From: Desulfitibacter sp. BRH_c19
Lineage (GTDB): Bacteria > Bacillota > DSM-16504 > Desulfitibacterales > Desulfitibacteraceae
Length of the DNA stretch: 64,000 nucleotides
NCBI GenBank assembly: GCA_001515945.1
Contig: LOER01000033.1
Span: 62,001-126,000 of the forward strand
Direction: 5' to 3'
Part shown: positions 34,587 to 42,079 of the stretch, one piece after another
Numbering within the stretch: the first letter of the stretch is position 1
Layout of the letters: each line of letters opens with the position of its first letter
Made by a program: the position numbers and the translations under genes
The notes under the pieces: generated by a model
Databases searched by the model: none
Seen by the model: the letters and a program-made list of their open reading frames with translations, nothing else
What the model was told of the DNA's origin: nothing

Positions 34587-36342
34587 CAATACCACCCTCA
34601 GACCTTTCTTCCTCTAAAAGCTGCATCTGGTACATCCGATTATAGAGGCCCCTGCTATCCTTTAAGAGCGCATCATGTTTTCCTTGCTGTGCTATCTCGC
34701 CATCATCTAAAACAATAATTTTATCTGCATTTTTCACAGCGGAAATTCTATGGGATATAATAATCGTACTTCTATTCTTTCTATAATCTTCTAAGAACTG
34801 TAGAATGTTCTCTTCTGTTGCCGTATCTACTGCTGATAGACTATCATCTAAAATTAAGATTGATGGATTAACCAAAAGTGCTCTAGCTATAGCAATTCTC
34901 TGTTTCTGTCCCCCCGAAAGAGTAATACCCCGTTCTCCCACGAGTGTTTCAAATTGCTCAGGAAATGCCATGATGTCATCATAAATTACAGCAGCTTTTG
35001 CAACCTGGGCAATCTGTTCCATGGATGCTTCTGGATTTCCAAAAGCAATATTTTCTTTTATTGTTGCGGAAAACAAGAAACTGTCCTGAGGAACGTAGCC
35101 AATATACCGTCTTAATATCTGGATGGGAACTTTATGTATTTCTTTTTCATCTATGAAAAGAGTATTTTTATCTGTTTCATACATACGCAGTAATAAGTCA
35201 GTAATAGTGGATTTCCCGCTACCGGTTCTACCAAATACAGCTACAGTCTCACCCTTTTCAACAGATAGAGAAAAATCCTTTAATACCTTTTCCGAAGAAC
35301 CAGGATAAGTGAAATTTAGGTTTTTGAACTGAATTGTACCTTGAATATTCTTAATAGACATATCAACGTTTTTATGGTCACTAATCTCAGGTTCCTCATC
35401 TAAAAGCTCATTTATCCTTGCCATAGAGGCAGTTCCCCGTTGAAGAATATTGATAACATACCCTATAGCCATCATTGGCCAGGTAAGAATCATTAGATAT
35501 CCATTGAATGCAACAAAATCACCAATGGTTATCCTCCCGTTTAAGACAAGAAATCCTCCATAACCAAGAACTATCAGGAAACTTATGCTTGCCAGATATT
35601 GAATAAAAGGATATAAAAAACCTGAAACTTTAACTAATCTCATGTTTGTATCAATAATATTCTTGCTTGTTTTATTAAACTTTTTAATCTGACTCTTCTC
35701 TAGCACAAAGGTTTTTACCACTCTAATGGCAGATATGTTTTCCTGCACCCTGTCCGTTAAAGACGCAAAGGCAGCTTGAACAACCTTAAATCTTTCATGG
35801 ATAAGCTTATTAAATCTTGTTACTACCAAGGCTATAATAGGTAAAGGAGCAAGGGCAAGTAAAGTTAAAAGAGGGTCGATAGTAATAATCATAACAGCAA
35901 CTGCAAAACCGGTAATTATTACAGCATCTGCTACCATGACAACGCCACCAGCAAATGTCATCCTTACAGCAACCACATCATTTGAAGCTAAAGCCATTAA
36001 ATCTCCTGTTTTCTGATTATCATAAAACTTAGGATCTAAAGTCTGCAAATGTGCAAAAATCCTATTCCTCAAGTAATATTCTAGCTTGCGAGCTATTCCC
36101 ACCACATATATTCTCCACAAATACCGAGAAATAGCCAGTCCAATAGCAATAAATATAATTAGTAAAATATATGTAAATAGTAAATTTACCGAATTCACTT
36201 CGGCAATTACATCAACAGTAAGCCCTAAAACCCTTGGGATGGAAACCTGTAGTATATTAGTAATAATTAACCACCAGACACCAATCAAATATCCTTTTTT
36301 ATTCTCCAAAAAAAAGTTCTTTAAAGTAATAAAATTTCTCAT
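34579..36342 (-). CDS. ABC exporter half-transporter, degenerate-site subunit
   Basis: First-transcribed half of the heterodimer, 587 residues, BmrC/TM287-like. It has a six-helix membrane domain, then Walker A GRTGSGKST, LSGGQKQR and a Walker B that ends ILILDDSLSAVD: Asp replaces the catalytic Glu, the hallmark of the degenerate site in heterodimeric exporters. AAGGGGAAG precedes the ATG at 36342, although the frame is open to 36405. The partner gene overlaps its 3' end by 8 bp. Substrate unknown. Confidence 0.9.
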   Translation of the reverse strand: MRNFITLKNFFLENKKGYLIGVWWLIITNILQVSIPRVLGLTVDVIAEVNSVNLLFTYILLIIFIAIGLAISRYLWRIYVVGIARKLEYYLRNRIFAHLQTLDPKFYDNQKTGDLMALASNDVVAVRMTFAGGVVMVADAVIITGFAVAVMIITIDPLLTLLALAPLPIIALVVTRFNKLIHERFKVVQAAFASLTDRVQENISAIRVVKTFVLEKSQIKKFNKTSKNIIDTNMRLVKVSGFLYPFIQYLASISFLIVLGYGGFLVLNGRITIGDFVAFNGYLMILTWPMMAIGYVINILQRGTASMARINELLDEEPEISDHKNVDMSIKNIQGTIQFKNLNFTYPGSSEKVLKDFSLSVEKGETVAVFGRTGSGKSTITDLLLRMYETDKNTLFIDEKEIHKVPIQILRRYIGYVPQDSFLFSATIKENIAFGNPEASMEQIAQVAKAAVIYDDIMAFPEQFETLVGERGITLSGGQKQRIAIARALLVNPSILILDDSLSAVDTATEENILQFLEDYRKNRSTIIISHRISAVKNADKIIVLDDGEIAQQGKHDALLKDSRGLYNRMYQMQLLEEERSEGGIDA

Positions 36343-36571
36343 ATATGTCTTCCCCTTAATAAAACTTAGCATTGACAATTGTACCGTTACCAAGTACTTT
36401 ACCACTTATTGTACCACATTGTACCACAGGTATGGTGCAAAGGGAAAAATGGAAATTTGTACAGGATAACAAGTATTCTTTATTAAAAACTGGCACTTTC
36501 TCCTATTATTGCATATTATGTATGAAATAATAATATATTTTGCCTTATTTAGAGGTTTAGGAGGTATAAAA

Positions 36572-37081
36572 GTGTCGAGTAAAAATGAAAAACCTGGGCA
36601 AATACCACATTTTTCACGTGGGCGCACGGAAAGAACTGCAGTTGCAAGAATGAGGGGAGGCCCTTTGGCCCCCGCCATAAGGGGAACTGTAACCTTTAGA
36701 GATGTTCCAGCTGGAACAGAAGTTTCAGTAGAAGTAATAGGTCTTCCACCTTTTAGTCGAGTTCCTGGGCAACCACCAATAGGACCCCACGGTTTCCATA
36801 TTCATGAATTTGGGAACTGTAGAGTAGGAAATCCAGAAGATCCATTTCTGGCAGCAGGTGAGCACTGGAATCCTGATAATCAACCCCATGGGAATCATGC
36901 AGGAGATTTTCCTGTTTTATTTTCAAATAGGGGTTTGGCAAGAATGACATTTTTCACTAGTAGGTTTAAGGTTGCTGATATTATTGAGAGGTCAGTTATC
37001 ATTCATGAAAGTCCAGATGATTACAGAACCCAACCTGCAGGTGCCTCTGGAAGAAGACTAGCATGTGGAGTCATAATCTAG
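36572..37081 (+). CDS. sodC: Cu/Zn superoxide dismutase-like protein without signal peptide
   Basis: SodC-family protein of 169 residues. The metal-site motifs are readable: GFHIHEFGNC, GEHWNP with QPHGNHAGDFP, and SVIIHESPDDYRTQPAGASGRRLACGVI, including the two disulfide cysteines. TAGGAGG stands 7 bases before the GTG at 36572, so the protein starts MSSKNEKPGQ with no export signal, unlike most bacterial SodC. The role may be intracellular or in a spore layer. Its stop overlaps the convergent hydrolase gene by 11 bp. Confidence 0.9.
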   Translation: MSSKNEKPGQIPHFSRGRTERTAVARMRGGPLAPAIRGTVTFRDVPAGTEVSVEVIGLPPFSRVPGQPPIGPHGFHIHEFGNCRVGNPEDPFLAAGEHWNPDNQPHGNHAGDFPVLFSNRGLARMTFFTSRFKVADIIERSVIIHESPDDYRTQPAGASGRRLACGVII

Positions 37082-37907
37082 TTTTCAACCAATCTCCCAT
37101 AAATTTTAGAATTTTATCTTTAATCAATTCATTATGAAGTTCATGATAGAGACCTTCCCAGATTTTAAATGTACAATAATCTCCTGCTTTCTCAGCAAAT
37201 TCTTTGCTAGCATCTGGAGAAGTAATCTGATCATCTTCGCCATGCATTAACAGCATTGGAGTGGTAAGCTCATTAGCATTTTCCAAAGCCCAGTTCCCAG
37301 CTTCATGGGCAGTTATAAAAAGACGCATTGAAATTCTGTTGTGCACCAATGGGTCATTTATATAATCATCTACTACATTTTGATCATGGGATAGTAATTG
37401 TGCTTTAAGGCCATTTGCTTGGGTTAAAGGACAGCATACCTTATTTAACAGTCTAACAAAGTATAGTAGATTTGAGGAGGGTTCTGAGATAATCTTTAGC
37501 CAGGGACTTGTAACGATTACACCATGGATATTTGGTTTTAAGCGCAATGCATAATTTATGACTATATTTCCCCCTAAACTGTGACCATAAAGAAAGTATA
37601 GTATCCCAGGAAATTTTTTTAGAGCTATTTGTAATACATCTTCAACGTCTTTAATCAAGGCTTCATAAGATGGTGTATGACCCCTTTTTCCTTGGGATTT
37701 CCCATGACCTCGCTGGTCAAAAGCAACTACTGCAAAACCCCTTCCTACCAGGGAAGCTGCCACATTTGCATATCTTCCGCTATGTTCACCTAAGCCATGT
37801 ACCAAAGTAACTACCCCAGTAACCTTTTTGTTTTCTACAGGCTCCCAAACTTGAGCAAACATTCTAAGATTATCAAAGCTGTCCCAGTAGAACTCATAAT
37901 GGTTCAT
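37071..37907 (-). CDS. Alpha/beta hydrolase, monoacylglycerol lipase/lysophospholipase type
   Basis: Serine hydrolase of 278 residues. VHGLGEHSGRYANVA is the oxyanion region, GHSLGGNI holds the nucleophile Ser, and the late Asp (HGEDDQITSP) and His (GLYHELHNE) complete the triad. This pattern matches monoacylglycerol lipase and PldB-like lysophospholipases. No signal peptide is present. It is a single gene with AGGGAG before the ATG, tail to tail with sodC. Confidence 0.9.
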   Translation of the reverse strand: MNHYEFYWDSFDNLRMFAQVWEPVENKKVTGVVTLVHGLGEHSGRYANVAASLVGRGFAVVAFDQRGHGKSQGKRGHTPSYEALIKDVEDVLQIALKKFPGILYFLYGHSLGGNIVINYALRLKPNIHGVIVTSPWLKIISEPSSNLLYFVRLLNKVCCPLTQANGLKAQLLSHDQNVVDDYINDPLVHNRISMRLFITAHEAGNWALENANELTTPMLLMHGEDDQITSPDASKEFAEKAGDYCTFKIWEGLYHELHNELIKDKILKFMGDWLKTRL

Positions 37908-38135
37908 AAAATCAACTCCCTATTTCTTAGATACTACCACTTGCTGCTAATTATGAAAGTATTTATTTAATATTTAACATCTTGATAATACAACTTATTA
38001 TATAAAATGTGTAGTGATTGTTAAATAAGTAATATAGAGATTTAATCTTATCATTTACTAAATATATAATTGAATATGGGTAAATAATAACTAACAAATA
38101 AGATCATCAAACTTTGAAAAGGTAGGTGTTCATTA

Positions 38136-38354
38136 GTGCCTTTGTCTGATATTCATTCACTATACAAAGCAAATGATGAAATAACTCTTATAAGTACTAT
38201 TTCTCAAAATGAGGTAATTAGTAAAAAACTAGATCTATACGCGGGTTTAGCTAAGGAAAAGGATATTCGAGAGTTTTTTCAGGAAAAAGCAATTCGACTG
38301 AAAAAGAAAACTGATGATATGCGGAAACATTTGGATAGGTTAGGAGGAGCTTGA
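38136..38354 (+). CDS. Small helical protein, function unknown
   Basis: A 72-residue, highly charged, all-helical protein starting at GTG after AAGGTAGGTG. Predicted as a helical hairpin (LYKANDEITLISTISQNEVISKK, then EKDIREFFQEKAIRLKKKTDDMRKHLDRL). No family recognised. The next gene starts 2 bp after its stop, with the ribosome site inside this gene, so the pair is coupled. Together they have the size of a split four-helix bundle. Confidence 0.65.
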   Translation: MPLSDIHSLYKANDEITLISTISQNEVISKKLDLYAGLAKEKDIREFFQEKAIRLKKKTDDMRKHLDRLGGA

Positions 38355-38356
38355 TA

Positions 38357-38548
38357 ATGAACGATATAGATATGCTTTACGACTATTACAAGGATGTTAA
38401 TTTGGCTGCAGGAGCATATGCTACAATGGCATGTCGTATTAAAGACGATAAGTTAGAGAAATTTTACCGTGATACAGTTCATGAAGTTTTAATGGAAGCC
38501 AGGTCTTCTGCCAAAATGATTATAAAGTATGGGGGAAATGTTTTTTAG
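38357..38548 (+). CDS. Small helical protein, spore coat/ferritin-like
   Basis: A 63-residue helical protein (MLYDYYKDVNLAAGAYATMA and FYRDTVHEVLMEARSSAKMI) that resembles half of a CotF/ferritin-like coat protein. GGAGGAG stands 7 bases before the ATG at 38357, which is preferred over the TTG at 38351. Co-transcribed with the preceding gene. Function unknown; a spore or stress role is a guess. Confidence 0.65.
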   Translation: MNDIDMLYDYYKDVNLAAGAYATMACRIKDDKLEKFYRDTVHEVLMEARSSAKMIIKYGGNVF

Positions 38549-38579
38549 CTAATACTGAAAATACCTTTGTATAAGTAAT

Positions 38580-38621
38580 CACAATAACCATGGCAACTAA
38601 TTAGTGGCCATGGTTATTGTG
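38580..38621. terminator. Long hairpin between convergent genes
   Basis: CACAATAACCATGGC (38580-38594) pairs perfectly with GCCATGGTTATTGTG (38607-38621). It lies between convergent units and probably ends both, although T-runs are short. Confidence 0.7.
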
Positions 38622-38646
38622 TATTAACAAAAAAATGCAACTCCAT

Positions 38647-39030
38647 TTACCAACCTGGGTTATCAATAACCTCAAGTTCATGGATGAATATAAGGGTTCC
38701 TAGGACATCATGGTCAGTCATCTTGCCATAGATTTTCACCGTTAGTCCACTTTCCTCAGCTTGTATTCTTTCTAATCCACTCTGAACTACAGCGTTTGCA
38801 GCTATTGCAGTAACATAATCCCCTGTACCATCTGTTCCTAGATAAAAGCCTGTCTGCTGCATAATAGGGCTATAGTTAATATCTATGACTCTAGCTGAGT
38901 AAAATCTTACCCAATCACCGGACTGACCTTTTGCCATTATATCAGCTACAGTAGTATGTGTTGGGGGTCCACAGCCGCTTGTAACTAATAACACTACGAT
39001 TATCATAACCACTACAAATAACCTTTTCAT
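38647..39030 (-). CDS. Small lipoprotein, function unknown
   Basis: A 127-residue lipoprotein. The signal peptide ends LLVTSGC with the Cys at about 20. The mature part (DWVRFYSARVIDINYSPIMQQTGFYLG, VKIYGKMTDHDVLGTLIFIHELEVI) looks like a small beta-barrel of the OB-fold kind. No enzyme motif. GAAAGGA precedes the ATG. It lies 170 bp downstream of another small exported protein on the same strand. Confidence 0.75.
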   Translation of the reverse strand: MKRLFVVVMIIVVLLVTSGCGPPTHTTVADIMAKGQSGDWVRFYSARVIDINYSPIMQQTGFYLGTDGTGDYVTAIAANAVVQSGLERIQAEESGLTVKIYGKMTDHDVLGTLIFIHELEVIDNPGW

Positions 39031-39119
39031 ACATCCATTCCTTTCTCAACATCTTTAACTTTAATTCTTATTTAATATTTCCTCATCTGGTAAAATAATA
39101 CATTAAACATTAACCTCAA

Positions 39120-39152
39120 ATAAAAAATACCCCGTTTATCCCAGGGTATTTA
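39120..39152 (-). terminator. Terminator after small exported protein gene
   Basis: AAATACCC (39125-39132) pairs with GGGTATTT (39144-39151); on the minus strand six T follow. Confidence 0.85.
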
Positions 39153-39198
39153 CTCTATAATTTACTTGCCTTATGGATTTGTGAAGCTTAAGGGTATA

Positions 39199-39639
39199 CT
39201 ATTGAACTTCAATGACAAAAGCATAACTAGAACTCCCTTTTTCCCATCCTGCGAAAATATCGTATACATATACACCTTTCTCTTTTGGTACGATCAAAAC
39301 GTTACCATTTAATGGGACAACCTCTGTTTCTTGATCACTAACCCATATATTTACTCCCAATGAATTTTCTTTAGGCTTGTTTCTAAATTCGATTTTCAAT
39401 TGAGCTTCAGGTGATACAATAATAGGTTTAAGACCAGACTCTCTAATAATCTCTGGGGGAGAAACCATATCAACACACTTACCGTTTAAAAGTCCCCGCC
39501 AACAATAAGAACCTTGTGCTGATGCTATATTTTTGCCGCCTACGGTAATAGTCGGTGATGGAGGTTCAGAAGTGTAAATAAAATAAACTCCGATAATTAG
39601 AACCACTAACACTGACAAAATACTTAAAAATTTCTTCAT
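39199..39639 (-). CDS. Membrane-anchored exported protein, function unknown
   Basis: A 146-residue protein with one N-terminal membrane segment (about 4-22), then an extracellular part containing GSYCWRGLLNGKCVDMVSPP with two cysteines, and a beta-rich C-terminus (EKGVYVYDIFAGWEKGSSSYAFVIEV). The SYCW...CVD block is reminiscent of small Bacillus exported proteins of unknown role. AAGGGGAAG favours the ATG at 39639; the frame opens at 39663. Confidence 0.75.
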   Translation of the reverse strand: MKKFLSILSVLVVLIIGVYFIYTSEPPSPTITVGGKNIASAQGSYCWRGLLNGKCVDMVSPPEIIRESGLKPIIVSPEAQLKIEFRNKPKENSLGVNIWVSDQETEVVPLNGNVLIVPKEKGVYVYDIFAGWEKGSSSYAFVIEVQ

Positions 39640-39770
39640 AAACTTCCCCTTCTTAAGATTCAAATTCTTATTTCTATTAGACGTATCTTAGTTCATTAAG
39701 GTTTCCTAGTGTGTTACTAAGCTACCCTGCTTATTAGTTTAAACAGAAAGCAGAAATTTGTATCACACAA

Positions 39771-41921
39771 TTAATCTCGTAGTAAAAATAGTGTGAGCAA
39801 TAATAGCCTTTGTAAAAGTTCACCTCTGTGAACTGCTTCATTGGGTGTATAAAGGTCTTTGCAAGCAGGCCCAACACCGCAAACAACAGGCACTTTAGAA
39901 GGTCCTTCACCCCCAGCTGAAGGGAGCAAGCTTGATTCTACTCCAAAAGGTAGCTTCCACTCTTCACAAAGACTTTTAAGACTTATGATAACTGGGTTCT
40001 TGGTTCTGCTTCTTATCAGAGGAGCTCTATCTTCTAGTTTTTCAATATAAACATTTATACCTTTTGTATCTCCAGTAAAGATTTTTTCAATTTGTTTTTC
40101 AGTATTATCTGCTAATGTATTATTTAAATAAGTCACATATAATGTTAAGCGAACCCTATGTGGCAAGAGCATACTGTGCCTTTCAGAGTTTATTTCTTGA
40201 ACAGCAACAGAGAGCTTTTTTTCTGGTTGATTAAGGGCCATGATCCTGTCTATTCTATGCAAAAACCAGCTTAAAACATCTAGTTGAGTATTCTTTGAGC
40301 CAATTCTCAAGGAACCTCCTTCAACGAGAATACTAAACTTGCGAGATCCGCGACGTTGATCTACAACCTTACCTCCTTTAAAGCCAGGCTGCAAAACCAA
40401 AACTTGGCGTGCATTACTAACAGCATTTCGCAAGAATGAACTGCTGTAACGCATTCCCCTTCCTTCATCAGAATAAATAAACACACCAATCTTTGATGTA
40501 TGTAGTTTTTTAATAAAACGTAAAGCTTCTAGTGTTTGTAATATACATACTATGCCAGCTCTACTAGAGCCTATACCCTCCCCATAAAGCCATTCTGGAT
40601 CTTTGCGAAATGGAACCGGATATCCTCCCCTATCTCTTGGGACATCCACAGGAACAACTAGCAATGTTCCCTGATTCAAACCAGCTTTGGTTTGCCAGGT
40701 CCAGGCAGAACGTCCATTGGTAAACTCATCTACTGGCTTTAGTCCTAGTTTTGTAATCCTTTCCTCAAACCGCCTTACTACCGTACTTAAACCTACAACA
40801 TCATCAGTCCAGCTAGGAAGATTTGTCCATGCCTTTAAACATTCTTCCATCTTGTCCCTGTTTTTTGTATGAAAGCGAAATACATCAGTTTCCTTTTTGT
40901 TTTGACGTTCATGAATAAAGGGAGTCAACAGAGAAGTTCCAAAATACCTTTTAGCTGCAGTTTCAATAAAACGATTTACTAGATCTCCATAATTTAAGCC
41001 CATCTTGCCAGCTGCATAAACATAAGAGCCACCAGCACCAAGGCTTGGCATGGAGTTTATTTCTAAAATATAAGGATTGCCTTGTTTGTCAATTCTAAAA
41101 TCTACCCTTGCACAATCAAAGCAGCCTATTGCCTTAAAGGCAGCTACTGCTAGCTCCTGTACCTTTTTAGTTTCATCTTCAGAAAGTGGTGCAGGACATA
41201 TTTTTTCGATTGTCCTACCACTTTTACTTATTTTATCTTCATAGGTATATATCTGCTCCCCCTCACCGAAAACTAATTCTACTAGAGGAAGTGCTTCTAC
41301 TGGATCATTTCCAAGAAGACCAACATTGACCTCCCTGCCCTCAATATATTCCTCCACCAAGGTTGCTCCTTGAAACATATCCCAAATTACCTTTGCACCT
41401 TCTCTTAATTCCTCTTCATTGTTAACTATCCTTAAACCAAATGATACTGCTTCGTCCTTTGGTTTAACGATAAGGGGATAAGCTAAATCGTCTGTTAGAG
41501 CTTGTCTAGGATTTTCTAATACTGCAAATTTAGGCGTAGGCATCCCTTTTTCTTTTAAAATTATTTTAGTGACTACCTTATCCAAAGCTATGGCATGAGT
41601 CTGGGGATCAGAACCGACGTAAGGAACCCCCAGCATTTCTAAAATACTGGGAATATGAGTATAACGTGCTCTTCCCTGAATCCCATAGCTTAAATTAAAA
41701 ACAAGTCCTGGTCTTTCACCAGATATTACAGATGGCATAAATTCTTCAAGCTTACTTATAATGTTCTTGTCACCTTCAAAGGTCTTGACCTGTTTTCCAC
41801 CAGCTTTAATTGCGTCCCTAATCATATTGATTGTTTGCAGACCATACTTCTCCCTATTAGGAACACCAAAAAGGTTAATTACTGCTTGGCTATCTCTGTT
41901 GTACACTATTGCAACTTTCAA
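39771..41921 (-). CDS. ATP-grasp (D-Ala-D-Ala ligase-like) fused to M20-like domain
   Basis: A 716-residue two-domain protein. Residues 1-330 are an ATP-grasp ligase like D-Ala-D-Ala ligase: MKVAIVYNRDSQ, the YPLIVKPKDEAVSFGL ATP-binding strand, VEEYIEGREVNVGLLG and the metal site DFRIDKQGNPYILEINSMPSLG. Residues about 345-716 resemble an M20 peptidase (LLVVPVDVPRD, YGEGIGSSRAGIVCILQTLEAL, YSDEGRGM, CGVGPACKDLYTPNEAV). The His and Asp metal ligands at the usual M20 places seem replaced, so that half may be inactive or bind peptides. The start is TTG with AGGGTGG. It may join an unusual amino acid or dipeptide; the product is unknown. Confidence 0.8.
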   Translation of the reverse strand: MKVAIVYNRDSQAVINLFGVPNREKYGLQTINMIRDAIKAGGKQVKTFEGDKNIISKLEEFMPSVISGERPGLVFNLSYGIQGRARYTHIPSILEMLGVPYVGSDPQTHAIALDKVVTKIILKEKGMPTPKFAVLENPRQALTDDLAYPLIVKPKDEAVSFGLRIVNNEEELREGAKVIWDMFQGATLVEEYIEGREVNVGLLGNDPVEALPLVELVFGEGEQIYTYEDKISKSGRTIEKICPAPLSEDETKKVQELAVAAFKAIGCFDCARVDFRIDKQGNPYILEINSMPSLGAGGSYVYAAGKMGLNYGDLVNRFIETAAKRYFGTSLLTPFIHERQNKKETDVFRFHTKNRDKMEECLKAWTNLPSWTDDVVGLSTVVRRFEERITKLGLKPVDEFTNGRSAWTWQTKAGLNQGTLLVVPVDVPRDRGGYPVPFRKDPEWLYGEGIGSSRAGIVCILQTLEALRFIKKLHTSKIGVFIYSDEGRGMRYSSSFLRNAVSNARQVLVLQPGFKGGKVVDQRRGSRKFSILVEGGSLRIGSKNTQLDVLSWFLHRIDRIMALNQPEKKLSVAVQEINSERHSMLLPHRVRLTLYVTYLNNTLADNTEKQIEKIFTGDTKGINVYIEKLEDRAPLIRSRTKNPVIISLKSLCEEWKLPFGVESSLLPSAGGEGPSKVPVVCGVGPACKDLYTPNEAVHRGELLQRLLLLTLFLLRD

Positions 41922-41943
41922 AATATAACCACCCTAGACATGT

Positions 41944-41979
41944 GCTCTTCTCCCCTGGATTAATCCAGGGGAGAAGAGC
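41944..41979. repeat. Perfect 36-bp palindrome
   Basis: Each arm is 18 bases (GCTCTTCTCCCCTGGATT and its exact reverse complement) with no spacer. It lies between the ATP-grasp start and the cNMP/CBS gene end. No T-run follows on either strand. It could be a terminator for the 42080 gene or a protein-binding site. Confidence 0.85.
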
Positions 41980-42079
41980 GACACGCTCCTTTCTATGATA
42001 TTTTTAAAGTACTTATGGTTTTTGAATTTTAGTTTTTATAAGTTAATTATAGTAGAAATTGGATTTTTTTAATATAAAC

